From NCBI RefSeq assembly GCF_002102355.1, contig NZ_LQPT01000092.1:46707-110706 (forward strand): DNA of 64,000 bases, read 5' to 3'. Shown in pieces: positions 24,712 to 35,293 of this stretch (position 1 is the stretch's first letter; the number at the start of each line of letters is the position of its first letter). The DNA comes from Mycobacterium sherrisii (GTDB lineage Bacteria; Actinomycetota; Actinomycetes; Mycobacteriales; Mycobacteriaceae). The position numbers and the translations under genes were made by a program. The notes under the pieces were generated by a model. The model saw only the letters and a program-made list of their open reading frames with translations, did no database searches and was not told the origin of the DNA.

Positions 24712-26445
24712 TCAGAACAGGAAATAGCGTTGTGCCATCGGCAATTCGGCCGGCGGCTGTTCCTGCCAGACTTCACCGTCGATGCGCACGGTGAAGGTGT
24801 CCGGGTCGACCTCGATGACGGGCAACGCATCGTTGAGCGGCAAGGCCGCCTTGCCGGTCGCACTGGTGTCGCCTACCGGGACCAGTCGCCGATCGACCGC
24901 CAGTTTCTCGGCCAGGCCGGCCTCGATCGCTTGCGGGGCAACGAAATGGACCGAAGTCGCGGCCGCGGCCGCCGGCGCCGCCCCGAACATCGGCCGTGGC
25001 AGCACCGGCTGCGGGGTCGGAATGGACGCATTCGCGTCACCCATCGCCGCCCAGGCGATCATGCCGCCCTTGATCACTGCATGCGGGCGAACTCCGAAGA
25101 AGCGCGGCTCCCAAAGCACCAGGTCCGCGAGCTTGCCCACCTCCACCGATCCGATTTCGGCGTCGAGGCCGTGTGAAATAGCCGGGCAGATGGTGTATTT
25201 CGCAACGTAGCGCCGCACCCGCAGGTTATCTGCGGCTCGAGGACCAGAGCGGTCGCCGGGTAGCGCGCCGCGCCGGCGTTTCATCACGTGCGCGGTCTGC
25301 CAGGTCCGCAGCACCACCTCCCCGATGCGGCCCATCGCCTGGGAGTCGCTGCCGATCATCGAGATCGCGCCGAGGTCGTGCAGCAGATCCTCGGCCGCCA
25401 TGGTGGACGGCCGAATGCGGCTTTCCGCGAACGCCAAATCCTCGGGCACCTGCGGGTTGAGGTGATGGCAGACCATCAACATGTCCAGATGCTCATCGAG
25501 GGTATTGACCGAATGCGGGCGGGTCGGGTTAGTGGAGCTGGGCAGCACGTTCGGTTGCCCGGCCACCCGAATGATGTCGGGGGCGTGGCCGCCGCCGGCG
25601 CCTTCGGTGTGATACGTGTGGATGGACCGGCCGGCGATCGCGGCCAGGGTGTCCTCGACGAAGCCCGTCTCGTTGAGGGTGTCGGTATGCAACGCCACCT
25701 GGACCCCCGCGGCGGCCGCCACGGTCAGGCAGGCGTCGATGGCCGCGGGCGTCGACCCCCAATCTTCGTGCAGCTTGAAACCCGAAGCGCCGCCGCGTAA
25801 TTGCTCCCACAGTCCCTCGGCGCTGATGGTGTTGCCCTTACCCAGTAGTGCGACGTTGACCGGCCAGCCGTCGAGCGCCTCGAGCATCCGGGCCAAATGC
25901 CACGAACCCGGGGTCACCGTGGTGGCCTTGCTGCCCTCGGCGGGACCGGTGCCGCCGCCCACGATCGTGGTGATTCCGGATCCGAGCGCCTCGGACATCA
26001 GCTGTGGGCAGATCAGGTGGACGTGACAGTCCACGGCGCCCGCGGTCACGATTCGCCCGTTGCCGGCGATGATCTCGGTGGACGGCCCCACCACCAGCCC
26101 CGGATGCACGCCGGTCATGATGTCGGGATTGCCGGCCTTCCCGATGGCGACGATGCGGCCATCGCGAATACCGATGTCGCCCTTAATGATTCCCCAATGG
26201 TCGATTATCACCGCCCCGGTGATCACGGTGTCGGGCGCGCCGTCGGCCCGAGTGGCGCGGCCTTGGCCCATCGACTCGCGCAGTACCTTGCCGCCGCCGA
26301 ACACCGCCTCGTCGCCGGCCAGTCCCGGTCCCCCGCTGCGGTCTTCGGTGATCTCTACCAACAGGTCGGTGTCGGCCAGCCTGATCCGGTCACCGGTGGT
26401 GGGACCGTACAGCTGGGCGTATTGCTCCCGCGATAGGTGTGCCAT
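24712..26445 (-). CDS. ureC: Urease alpha subunit UreC
   Basis: A 577-residue catalytic subunit with a dinuclear nickel centre; it hydrolyses urea to ammonia and carbamate. Visible active-site elements are the HVH ligands in [10 protein letters not shown], the Lys that is carbamylated in [19 protein letters not shown] of the mobile flap, and Asp in [11 protein letters not shown]. The ATG at 26445 is used (577 residues, as in M. tuberculosis) and overlaps the ureB TGA by one base. An upstream TTG would add one residue. All catalytic residues that can be checked are intact, so the split locus should still make urease. Confidence 0.97.
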   Translation of the reverse strand: MAHLSREQYAQLYGPTTGDRIRLADTDLLVEITEDRSGGPGLAGDEAVFGGGKVLRESMGQGRATRADGAPDTVITGAVIIDHWGIIKGDIGIRDGRIVAIGKAGNPDIMTGVHPGLVVGPSTEIIAGNGRIVTAGAVDCHVHLICPQLMSEALGSGITTIVGGGTGPAEGSKATTVTPGSWHLARMLEALDGWPVNVALLGKGNTISAEGLWEQLRGGASGFKLHEDWGSTPAAIDACLTVAAAAGVQVALHTDTLNETGFVEDTLAAIAGRSIHTYHTEGAGGGHAPDIIRVAGQPNVLPSSTNPTRPHSVNTLDEHLDMLMVCHHLNPQVPEDLAFAESRIRPSTMAAEDLLHDLGAISMIGSDSQAMGRIGEVVLRTWQTAHVMKRRRGALPGDRSGPRAADNLRVRRYVAKYTICPAISHGLDAEIGSVEVGKLADLVLWEPRFFGVRPHAVIKGGMIAWAAMGDANASIPTPQPVLPRPMFGAAPAAAAATSVHFVAPQAIEAGLAEKLAVDRRLVPVGDTSATGKAALPLNDALPVIEVDPDTFTVRIDGEVWQEQPPAELPMAQRYFLF

Positions 26446-26756
26446 CAAATATCCAGTCGTCCAGGGGGATTCAGGGTCAGACCGGGCACCTCGCGGTCCC
26501 CACGCAGCGGAACCAGATCGACGGTCTTGACGACGCCGGGCTCGAAACGCACCGCGGTCGCCGCCGGGATGTCGAGCCGGTACCCCCGGGCCGCGCCACG
26601 ATCGAAGGACAACGCCGAATTGGCCTGCGGCAGGTGGACATGGCTACCCACCTGGACCGGACGGTCCCCGGTGTTGACGATCCGCATCTCGATCCGGGGG
26701 ACGTCCGCGTTGATCTCGATATCGCCGCTGCCGTAAAGGATTTCGCCGGGAATCAT
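26445..26756 (-). CDS. ureB: Urease beta subunit UreB
   Basis: A 103-residue small structural subunit of urease. It has the typical [19 protein letters not shown] start and the conserved [21 protein letters not shown] core with [18 protein letters not shown]. Its ATG overlaps the ureA stop by 4 bp and its stop overlaps ureC, so ureA, ureB and ureC are translationally coupled. Confidence 0.96.
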   Translation of the reverse strand: MIPGEILYGSGDIEINADVPRIEMRIVNTGDRPVQVGSHVHLPQANSALSFDRGAARGYRLDIPAATAVRFEPGVVKTVDLVPLRGDREVPGLTLNPPGRLDI

Positions 26757-27055
26757 GAGATCGGGCGGTGCACGGTGACCAGCTTGGTGCCGTCCGGAAA
26801 GGTCGCTTCCACCTGGACATCGTCGAGCATCTCCGGCACGCCCTCCATCACGTCGTCGCGACCGAGAACCTCACAACCGCTGGACATCAGCTCGGCGACC
26901 GTGCGGCCATCGCGCGCTCCCTCGAGGATGTGGTCGGTGATGATCGCGATGGCTTCGGGATGGTTGAGGCGCAGACCGCGGGCGCGGCGTTTGCGGGCCA
27001 ATTCGGCGGCGTAGGAAACCAGCAGCAAGTCCTGCTCGTGCGGCGTCAGGCGCAT
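26753..27055 (-). CDS. ureA: Urease gamma subunit UreA
   Basis: A 100-residue gamma subunit. It begins [35 protein letters not shown] and ends with the family's [21 protein letters not shown] use the ATG at 27055, which gives the standard 100 residues; six extra codons would be added from an upstream in-frame ATG. It is first in the ureABCF operon. The promoter should lie in the 49 bp before it or upstream, with the thioesterase gene reading in the same direction 50 bp earlier. Confidence 0.96.
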   Translation of the reverse strand: MRLTPHEQDLLLVSYAAELARKRRARGLRLNHPEAIAIITDHILEGARDGRTVAELMSSGCEVLGRDDVMEGVPEMLDDVQVEATFPDGTKLVTVHRPIS

Positions 27056-27104
27056 GGTTTGGGATCCTGCCACGCCGGCCTAAAGAATTCCTGTGCAGCA
27101 AAAC

Positions 27105-27527
27105 TCAGCTCTGCCGAGGCTCAAGATTCTGCAGCCGCACCTGCCCGCGAGCGACGACGCGATCCCGGTCGTCGGTGATCGTGACCAGCCACAACTGCTG
27201 GCGCCTGCCCCGGTGAATCGGCTCCGTAACGCCGTAGACCGTGCCCGACCCGATCGACCGTAGGAAGTCTGTGTTGTTGTTCACGCCGACGACCTCGCCG
27301 CCGCCCTGGGTGGCGAGCCAGGTGTAGGCGGACACGCTGGCCATGCTCTCCACCATCGAGCAGTACACACCGCCGTGCACCAGGCCCATCGGCTGCAGCA
27401 GTTTCGGGGTGACCTCGAGCTGAGCGCGGGCGCCGTCCGGGGTGAGCTCGGTGAATCGAAGGCCGAGCTGGTCGTCGAAGGGGGCGGTGAATCCGGCCGG
27501 GATCACCGCATCGGGAATCGATGGCAC
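27105..27527 (-). CDS. PaaI-type hotdog thioesterase
   Basis: A 140-residue single hotdog-fold acyl-CoA thioesterase. The GLVHGGVYCSMVESMAS stretch has the HGG turn and the acidic residue used by PaaI-type enzymes, followed by VGVNNNTDFLRS and a C-terminal VRLQNL strand. It matches M. tuberculosis Rv1847 in length and position, just upstream of ureA on the same strand, so it may be co-transcribed with urease. The acyl-CoA substrate cannot be told. Confidence 0.92.
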   Translation of the reverse strand: MPSIPDAVIPAGFTAPFDDQLGLRFTELTPDGARAQLEVTPKLLQPMGLVHGGVYCSMVESMASVSAYTWLATQGGGEVVGVNNNTDFLRSIGSGTVYGVTEPIHRGRRQQLWLVTITDDRDRVVARGQVRLQNLEPRQS

Positions 27528-27631
27528 GCTCTGTGTTTACACCATGGCGGGTGTGCGTCATGCCGGATCTGCACACCGGCGGCGGCTGCTCTGTGAAAAC
27601 CGCACGGAAAAACCCCGGTGAAACCCACGCG

Positions 27632-27735
27632 AAAAACAGGCGAGCCCCGTGCGCTGTGGCACGGGGCTCGCCGATCGAGAAGACCGGGGGTCACTGCAGC
27701 CCTCAGGACGCTCCGACGGTCTGTTGCGCTCGACC
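27632..27735 (-). ncRNA. mrsI: Predicted MrsI-like iron-regulated small RNA
   Basis: The gap between the thioesterase and blaI carries a complete minus-strand transcription unit of about 100 nt: an IdeR box at 27745-27763, a -10-like TACACT at 27747-27742, and a 12-bp hairpin (27670-27641) followed by a TTTTT run at 27636-27632. The M. tuberculosis sRNA MrsI (ncRv11846), as I recall it, lies in the same intergenic gap, reads in the Rv1847 direction, is about 100 nt and is IdeR-controlled, acting in iron sparing. Position, orientation, size and regulation all agree. I have not compared the sequence itself with MrsI. The start and end are estimates. Confidence 0.8.
27641..27670 (-). terminator. 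Intrinsic terminator of the predicted small RNA
   Basis: On the minus strand CGAGCCCCGTGC pairs with GCACGGGGCTCG around a 6-nt loop, followed after four bases by a run of five T. This is a classical Rho-independent terminator, unusual in mycobacteria. It points away from blaI, so it does not serve a protein gene here. Confidence 0.85.
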
Positions 27736-27744
27736 TCCATGAGT

Positions 27745-27763
27745 GTAGGCAAGGCTGCCCTAA
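27745..27763. promoter_or_regulatory. IdeR (iron box) site
   Basis: GTAGGCAAGGCTGCCCTAA keeps all core positions of the IdeR palindrome TTAGGTTAGSCTAACCTAA (TAGG..AG.CT..CCTAA). It overlaps the predicted -10 of the small RNA, as in IdeR-repressed promoters, so transcription should rise when iron is low. Confidence 0.82.
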
Positions 27764-27838
27764 CTTCGCAAGGGGTAGCCTGGAATCGGCTTTGCGGTCA
27801 CGGAATCCGCCGCGGCATTCGACGCGGATTCGGCCGCC

Positions 27839-27863
27839 GCTTATACGACCGTCGGTAGTAAGC
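27839..27863. promoter_or_regulatory. Imperfect dyad before blaI
   Basis: GCTTA and TAAGC flank an interior with TAC, CGAC-C-GTCG and GTA about 41 bp upstream of the blaI start. BlaI proteins bind TAC/GTA-type dyads at their own promoters, so this is a candidate autoregulatory operator. The symmetry is imperfect. Confidence 0.35.
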
Positions 27864-27903
27864 CGGAGTACGCTGGTGACGAGCCTCAGGAGATGAAGGA
27901 ACT

Positions 27904-28320
27904 ATGGCCAAGGTGACACGGCTGGGGGACCTCGAACGCGCGGTGATGGATCACCTGTGGTCCACACCGGAACCGCAAACGGTCCGCCAAGTCCACGAGT
28001 CCCTGTCGGTGCGCCGCGACCTCGCCTACACGACGGTGATGACCGTGCTGCAGCGGTTGGCGAAGAAAAATTTGGTGTCGCAAATTCGCGACGACCGGGC
28101 CCACCGGTATGCACCCGTGCACGGACGCGACGAACTGGTCGCGGGACTCATGGTCGACGCGTTGTCCCAAGCCGAGGATTCCGGCAGCCGTCAAGCCGCG
28201 CTGGTGCACTTCGTCGAGCGTGTCGGCGCCGACGAGGCGGCGGCGCTGCGCCGCGCGCTGGCTGAATTGGAAGCGAATCAACGTGATACGCGATCGGCTG
28301 GAATTTCACCGGACGCCTGA
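27904..28320 (+). CDS. blaI: BlaI/MecI-type repressor
   Basis: A 138-residue winged-helix repressor that dimerises on dyad operators. The N-terminal domain has LGDLERAVMDHLWSTPEPQTVRQVHESL and the recognition region YTTVMTVLQRLAKKNLVSQ (about residues 41-59); the C-terminal helices dimerise. The length equals that of M. tuberculosis Rv1846c, which controls beta-lactamase and respiratory genes. GAAGGA precedes the ATG. The next gene is its membrane protease partner, 14 bp downstream, so inactivation by proteolysis is expected. Confidence 0.94.
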   Translation: MAKVTRLGDLERAVMDHLWSTPEPQTVRQVHESLSVRRDLAYTTVMTVLQRLAKKNLVSQIRDDRAHRYAPVHGRDELVAGLMVDALSQAEDSGSRQAALVHFVERVGADEAAALRRALAELEANQRDTRSAGISPDA

Positions 28321-28334
28321 GGGACACTAGCTAT

Positions 28335-29285
28335 GTGTCCGCGTTGGCCTTTACCTTCCTCGCGGTCCTGCTGATTGGTCCCGCGCCAGCCCTGTTAGCG
28401 CGGGCATCCTGGCCACTGCGGGCCCCGCGCGCGGCGATGGTGCTATGGCAAGCCATCGCCGTGGCCGCCGTTCTGTCGGCGTTCAGCGCGGGGATCGCGA
28501 TCGCGACCCGCATCCTCATGCCCGGCCCGGACGGTCGTCCCACGGCCAGCATCATCGGTGCCGCCGATCGGCTGGGCTGGCCGTTGTGGACCGCGTACGT
28601 CACCGCGTTCGCGTTGACCGTGCTGGTCGGGGTGCGGCTGGTGGTCGCGGTCGTGCGGGTGGCCATCGCCAACCGCCGCCGGCGGGCACACCACCGCATG
28701 GTGGTCGATCTCGTCGGCGTCGGGCACGACGCGGCACGCGCCGAACCGTGTTCGCGCACCCCGGACCTGCGCGTTCTCGACGTTGCGGAACCCATCGCCT
28801 ACTGCCTGCCCGGCGTGCGCAGCCGGGTCGTGGTCAGCGAGGGGGCGCTGAGTCAGCTGACCACCGACGAAGTCGCGGCGATCCTCAGCCACGAACGGGC
28901 GCATCTGCGCGCCCGCCACGATCTGGTGCTGGAGGCCTTCACCGCGGTGCACGCCGCGTTCCCGCGATTGGTCCGCAGCTCCAACGCGCTGGGCGCCGTG
29001 CACCTCCTGGTGGAGTTGCTCGCCGACGACGCCGCGGTGCGCGCGGCCGGGCGCACTCCCCTGGCCCGGGCGCTGGTCGCCTGCGCGGCGGGGCGGGCGC
29101 CGTCGGGTGCGCTGGCCGTCGGCGGTGTCAGCACGGTGGTGCGGGTCCGGCGGCTATGTGGGCGGGGCAACAGCGCGCTGCTTGCCGCGGCCGCCTATCT
29201 GACCGCGGCGGCCGTGCTGGTGATGCCCACGGTGGCGCTGGCACTGCCCTGGCTCACCGAGCTCCGCCGGCTGTTCAACCTTTAG
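28335..29285 (+). CDS. M56-family membrane metalloprotease (BlaR-like)
   Basis: A 316-residue membrane protease from GTG 28335; the nearby ATG is out of frame. N-terminal helices (ALAFTFLAVLLIGPAPALL, AVAAVLSAFSAGIAIA, AFALTVLVGVRLVVAV) surround a cytosolic zinc domain with HERAH (an HExxH motif near residue 190) in EVAAILSHERAHLRARHD, and a final helix follows. It lacks the extracellular penicillin-binding sensor of staphylococcal BlaR1, so how it is triggered is unknown. It matches Rv1845c and is coupled to blaI, which it probably inactivates. Confidence 0.92.
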   Translation: MSALAFTFLAVLLIGPAPALLARASWPLRAPRAAMVLWQAIAVAAVLSAFSAGIAIATRILMPGPDGRPTASIIGAADRLGWPLWTAYVTAFALTVLVGVRLVVAVVRVAIANRRRRAHHRMVVDLVGVGHDAARAEPCSRTPDLRVLDVAEPIAYCLPGVRSRVVVSEGALSQLTTDEVAAILSHERAHLRARHDLVLEAFTAVHAAFPRLVRSSNALGAVHLLVELLADDAAVRAAGRTPLARALVACAAGRAPSGALAVGGVSTVVRVRRLCGRGNSALLAAAAYLTAAAVLVMPTVALALPWLTELRRLFNL

Positions 29286-29384
29286 CGCGGGCATGACGAA
29301 TCCTGCGGGCGCATCAACACTGCGCCTGTGCCACAGTGTGACGGAAACGAGAAGCAGAAGTTCTCCAACATGAGAGGCGAAGAC

Positions 29385-30863
29385 ATGAGTGCCCCGGACT
29401 CCAAGGATGCTCAAGCCGGTTCCACGACTGGCACCGCGCAAATCGGCGTCACCGGCCTGGCCGTCATGGGGTCGAACATCGCCCGCAATTTCGCGCATCA
29501 CGGTTACACCGTCGCGTTGCACAACCGTTCGGTTGCCAAAACCGATGCGCTGCTGCGCGACCACGGTGACGAGGGCAAGTTTGTGCGTTCGGAAACCATC
29601 GCCGAATTCCTGGACGCGCTGGAGAAGCCGCGCCGGGTGCTGATCATGGTCAAGGCGGGCGACCCCACCGACGCCGTCATCAACGAGCTCGCCGACGCCA
29701 TGGAAGAAGGCGACATCATCATCGACGGCGGCAACGCCCTCTACACCGACACCATCCGCCGCGAAAAGGCGATGCGGGAGCGCGGCCTGCACTTCGTCGG
29801 CGCCGGCATCTCCGGGGGTGAGGAAGGCGCGCTGAACGGGCCGTCGATCATGCCGGGCGGTCCGGCCGAGTCCTACAAGTCGCTGGGCCCGCTGCTCGAA
29901 GAGATCTCCGCGCACGTCGACGGCGTGCCGTGCTGCACCCACATCGGCCCCGACGGTTCCGGCCACTTCGTGAAGATGGTGCACAACGGCATCGAGTACT
30001 CCGACATGCAACTCATCGGCGAGGCCTACCAGCTGCTGCGTGACGGGCTCGGCAAGACCGCCCCCGAGATCGCCGACGTCTTCGCCGAATGGAACTCCGG
30101 CGACCTGGACAGCTACCTGATCGAAATCACCGCCGAGGTGCTTCGCCAGACCGATGCCAAGACCGGCAAGCCGTTGGTGGACGTCATCTTGGACGAGGCC
30201 GAGCAGAAGGGCACCGGGCGCTGGACGGTGAAGTCGGCGCTGGACCTGGGCGTGCCGGTCACCGGCATCGCCGAGGCCGTGTTCGCCCGCGCGCTGTCGG
30301 GTTCGGTGGTCCAACGCAAGGCCACCACCGGGCTTGCCTCCGGCGAGCTGGGTGCGCGTCCCGCGGACGCGACGCAATTCGTCGAGGACGTCCGGCAGGC
30401 GCTGTACGCGTCGAAGATCATCGCCTACGCCCAGGGCTTCAACCAGATCCAGGCCGGCAGCGCCGAGTACGACTGGCACATCACGCCCGGCGATCTGGCC
30501 ACCATCTGGCGCGGCGGCTGCATCATCCGCGCGAAGTTCCTCAACCGCATCAAGGAGGCCTACGACGAGGATGCCGAGCTGCCGACGCTGATCGTGGCGC
30601 CGTACTTCCGCAGCGCCGTCGAGGCCGCCATCGACAGCTGGCGCCGCGTGGTGGTGACCGCGACGCAGTTGGGTATCCCGGTCCCCGGGTTCTCCTCGGC
30701 GCTGGCCTACTACGACGCGCTGCGGACCGAACGCCTGCCCGCCGCGCTGACGCAGGGGCTGCGGGACTACTTCGGCGCGCACACCTACGGGCGCATCGAC
30801 GACGAGCCGGACAAGCGTTTCCACACGCTGTGGAGCGCCGACCGCACCGAGGTGCCCGCCTAG
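29385..30863 (+). CDS. gnd1: 6-phosphogluconate dehydrogenase
   Basis: A 492-residue cytosolic enzyme of the pentose phosphate pathway, oxidatively decarboxylating 6-phosphogluconate to ribulose 5-phosphate. The Rossmann start is GVTGLAVMGSNIARNFA. The signature GISGGEEGALNGPSIMPGG lies near residues 142-160 and the catalytic Lys in HFVKMVHNGIEY. The dimer-tail arm follows (RTERLPAALTQGLRDYFGAH). I place the start at ATG 29385, after GAGAGG, rather than the in-frame start 19 codons earlier. It matches Rv1844c and is followed by guaB1 48 bp later. Confidence 0.95.
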   Translation: MSAPDSKDAQAGSTTGTAQIGVTGLAVMGSNIARNFAHHGYTVALHNRSVAKTDALLRDHGDEGKFVRSETIAEFLDALEKPRRVLIMVKAGDPTDAVINELADAMEEGDIIIDGGNALYTDTIRREKAMRERGLHFVGAGISGGEEGALNGPSIMPGGPAESYKSLGPLLEEISAHVDGVPCCTHIGPDGSGHFVKMVHNGIEYSDMQLIGEAYQLLRDGLGKTAPEIADVFAEWNSGDLDSYLIEITAEVLRQTDAKTGKPLVDVILDEAEQKGTGRWTVKSALDLGVPVTGIAEAVFARALSGSVVQRKATTGLASGELGARPADATQFVEDVRQALYASKIIAYAQGFNQIQAGSAEYDWHITPGDLATIWRGGCIIRAKFLNRIKEAYDEDAELPTLIVAPYFRSAVEAAIDSWRRVVVTATQLGIPVPGFSSALAYYDALRTERLPAALTQGLRDYFGAHTYGRIDDEPDKRFHTLWSADRTEVPA

Positions 30864-32360
<1,497 letters not shown>

Positions 32361-32581
32361 CCGCGGCGACCGAGGCGGGCACGTCACACCTGGTCCGACC
32401 AGATCTCTTCGCTACCATGTGAATTTACGGATCTCCTCCGCACGCAGCAGCGTGACATCAAGCGAAAGGGATGACGTGCCGCAGGCACCCGTCGAGCCCG
32501 TCGGTTTCCGGGCGAAGCGGCTACCCACAGCTACCCCGGCTCGATCCTGGCCTGCGGGGCCGTCGCGATAGCCAGCCCGTC

Positions 32582-33949
32582 ATGAACATCACCGTCATCG
32601 TCAGCGTGCTCGCTGTTGCGGTGCTCATCTTCGGTAATGCCGTGTTCGTGGCGGCCGAGTTCTCGCTGACCGCGCTGGATCGCAGCACCGTCGACGCCAA
32701 CGCTCGCAAGGGTGGCCGGCGCGACCGGTTCATCCAGCGCGCCCAGCACCGGCTGTCGTTCCAGCTCTCCGGCGCTCAGCTGGGCATCTCGATCACCACA
32801 CTGGTGACGGGTTATCTGACCGAACCCATGGTCGCCGACCTGCCGCACCCGTGGCTGGACGCGCTCGGGGTGCCGGACCCGCTGGCCGACGGCGTCACCT
32901 CGTTCATCGTGATCGTGGTCGTGACGTCGGTGTCCATGGTGTTCGGCGAACTGGTTCCGAAGTACCTTGCCGTGGCGCGGCCGCTGTCCACCGGCCGTGC
33001 CGTCGCGGGTTTTCAGCTGTTCTTCTCACTGCTGCTCACACCCGTCATCCGGCTGACGAACGGCGGAGCGAACTGGCTGGTACGCAAGCTGGGCATGGAA
33101 CCGGCCGAGGAGCTGCGGTCGGCCCGTTCCCCTCAGGAATTGCTGTCGCTGGTGCGCAGCTCGGCGCGCAGCGGCGCCCTCGACCAGGCCACCGCGGCGC
33201 TGGTGCGGCGCTCGTTGCAGTTCGGTGGCCGGACCGCCGAGGAGCTGATGACGCCGCGGTCGAAGATCGTGGCGCTGCAGACCGACGACACCGTCGCCGA
33301 TCTGGTCGGCGCGGCGGCCGAATCCGGGTTCTCCCGCTTCCCCCTCGTCGACGGCGACCTCGACGAAACGCTGGGCATCGTGCACGTCAAGCAGATCTTC
33401 CGGGTGCCGCGCGAACAACGCGCCCGCACCCTGCTGACCACGCTGGTGCAGCCGGTTCCGGTGGTGCCGTCGACCCTGGACGGGGACGCGGTGATGGCCG
33501 AAATCCGGGCCAATCCGCTGCAGACCGCGATGGTCGTCGACGAATACGGCGGCACGGCAGGCATCGTGACCGTCGAGGACCTCATCGAGGAGATCGTCGG
33601 CGATGTCCGCGACGAACACGACGACGCCACACCGGACGTGGTGGTCGCCGGCAGCGGTTGGCGGGTGTCGGGGCTGTTGCGCATCGACGAGGTGGCGTCG
33701 GCCATCGGGTTTCGGGCTCCCGAGGGGCCCTACGAGACGATCGGCGGTTTGGTGCTGCGCGAGCTCGGCCACATCCCGACCGTCGGAGAGACAGTGGAGC
33801 TGACCGCGCTGGACGGCGATGGCTTGCCCGACAACGGAGTTCGGTGGCGCGCCACGGTGGTGGGGATGGACGGCCGGCGCATCGATGTGGTCGAGCTGAC
33901 CGAACTGAGCAGCCACCGCGAAACGCCGGCGGAACAGGGCCGGCGATGA
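32582..33949 (+). CDS. CNNM/CorC-type transporter, full length
   Basis: A 455-residue membrane protein. It has an N-terminal DUF21 domain with four hydrophobic segments ([60 protein letters not shown]), a CBS pair ([40 protein letters not shown]) and a C-terminal CorC/HlyC domain. Such proteins move Mg2+ or Co2+ or regulate their transport. GELVPK is the conserved ion-path motif. ATG 32582 opens the first membrane helix; the 37-codon-longer frame has no support. It overlaps the next, paralogous gene by 4 bp. Length and position match Rv1842c. Confidence 0.92.
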   Translation: MNITVIVSVLAVAVLIFGNAVFVAAEFSLTALDRSTVDANARKGGRRDRFIQRAQHRLSFQLSGAQLGISITTLVTGYLTEPMVADLPHPWLDALGVPDPLADGVTSFIVIVVVTSVSMVFGELVPKYLAVARPLSTGRAVAGFQLFFSLLLTPVIRLTNGGANWLVRKLGMEPAEELRSARSPQELLSLVRSSARSGALDQATAALVRRSLQFGGRTAEELMTPRSKIVALQTDDTVADLVGAAAESGFSRFPLVDGDLDETLGIVHVKQIFRVPREQRARTLLTTLVQPVPVVPSTLDGDAVMAEIRANPLQTAMVVDEYGGTAGIVTVEDLIEEIVGDVRDEHDDATPDVVVAGSGWRVSGLLRIDEVASAIGFRAPEGPYETIGGLVLRELGHIPTVGETVELTALDGDGLPDNGVRWRATVVGMDGRRIDVVELTELSSHRETPAEQGRR

Positions 33950-34986
33950 GCGACACCCTGGGCGTGCTGCTGGCGATCCTGCTGATCGGGATGAACGCCT
34001 TCTTCGTCGGCGCCGAGTTCTCGCTGATCTCGGCCCGCCGCGACCGGCTCGAGGCCCTGGCCGAACAGGGCAAGAAGCGGGCGGTGACGGTGATCCGCGC
34101 GGGTGAACAGCTGGCCTCGATGCTGGCCGGGTCGCAGTTGGGGGTGACGGTGGCCTCGCTGCTGCTGGGCCGTATCGGCGAGTCGGCGGTGGCCAGCCTG
34201 CTGCGCTCGGCGTTCGGGTTGACCACGATCCCGCCGGCGATCCTCGACACGCTGTCGTTCGTGCTGGCGCTGGCGCTGGTGGTGACCCTGCACGTGCTGC
34301 TGGGCGAGATGGTGCCGAAAAACATCGCCCTGGCCGGGCCGGAACGCACGGCAATGCTGCTGGTACCGCCGTACCTGGCCTACGTGCGTGTGGCGCGCCC
34401 GCTGATCGTCTTCTACAACAAATGCGCCAACGCGGTGCTGCGGCTGCTGCGGGTGGAGCCCAGAGACGAACTCGACATCAGCGTCTCGCCGGTCGAGCTC
34501 AGCGCGATGATCGCCGAGTCGGTGTCGGAAGGTCTGCTGGACCAGGAGGAGCACACCCGGCTGACCCGGGCGTTGCAGATCGGCAGCCGGGTGGTCGGCG
34601 ACGTGGCCGTACCGCTCGCCGACATCCGGGCGGTGCCGGTGGCCGCGCCGGGCTCGGGGCCGACGATCGGCGCCGTCGAGAGCGCCCTGGCCGAGACGGG
34701 CTACTCCCGCTTCCCCGTCGCCGCGGCCGACGGACGCTTCATCGGCTACCTGCACATCAAGGACATGCTGCCGCTGGGTGACGATCCGAAGACCGTCACC
34801 GATCTCACACTGGTGCGCCCGCTGCCGCGGGTTGCCATCTCATTGCCGCTGGCCGATGCCCTTTCCCGGATGCGTCGCACCAACAGCCACCTGGCGCTGG
34901 TGACCGACGGTCTGCGGGTGGTGGCAATGGTGGCGATGGAGGACCTGGTGGAGGATTTGGTCGGCAGCATGCGCGACGCGCAGTGA
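33946..34986 (+). CDS. CNNM/CorC-type transporter, shorter paralogue
   Basis: A 346-residue paralogue of the preceding protein, with the DUF21 domain ([47 protein letters not shown]) and a CBS pair, but without the C-terminal CorC/HlyC domain. The ATG at 33946 overlaps the upstream stop (ATGA), so the two are made together and probably form a heteromeric transporter. It matches Rv1841c. In the first CBS motif the glycine/aspartate pattern is weaker ([15 protein letters not shown]), so nucleotide binding may be confined to the partner. Confidence 0.92.
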   Translation: MSDTLGVLLAILLIGMNAFFVGAEFSLISARRDRLEALAEQGKKRAVTVIRAGEQLASMLAGSQLGVTVASLLLGRIGESAVASLLRSAFGLTTIPPAILDTLSFVLALALVVTLHVLLGEMVPKNIALAGPERTAMLLVPPYLAYVRVARPLIVFYNKCANAVLRLLRVEPRDELDISVSPVELSAMIAESVSEGLLDQEEHTRLTRALQIGSRVVGDVAVPLADIRAVPVAAPGSGPTIGAVESALAETGYSRFPVAAADGRFIGYLHIKDMLPLGDDPKTVTDLTLVRPLPRVAISLPLADALSRMRRTNSHLALVTDGLRVVAMVAMEDLVEDLVGSMRDAQ

Positions 34987-35293
34987 AAGCCGTCGCCGGG
35001 CGCTGCCAAAGTGGGCCTCGTCCAGCCCGTATGATTGAACGGCGCCGGTCCAGGACAGGGCGGGGCGCCAGCGCGTGGCGGCGGATCAGCTGTGTTGCCG
35101 GACGGCGCTCCCCACGGCCCATCGGGAAGCCCGCGGCGATGCCCGCCAAGCGCGTCGTGACCTGCTGTTGCGGGGTGAACGGATGCCATCGTTCGGGCCG
35201 TCGGTCGGTAGGCTGACGTGGTAGCTGATTGAGGCTGATTGGGGCCGGTCGGGAGTCGAGTGGGAACCAATGAGGCAACTATGGAGGAGAAAG
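34987..35293. other. Intergenic region upstream of glcB
   Basis: These 307 bp hold no supported gene. A 10-bp tandem duplication GCTGATTGAG/GCTGATTGGG occurs at 35224-35243, about 50 bp before glcB, in the likely promoter or leader. I see no clear -10 or -35 pair and no hairpin with a T tract. Confidence 0.4.
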
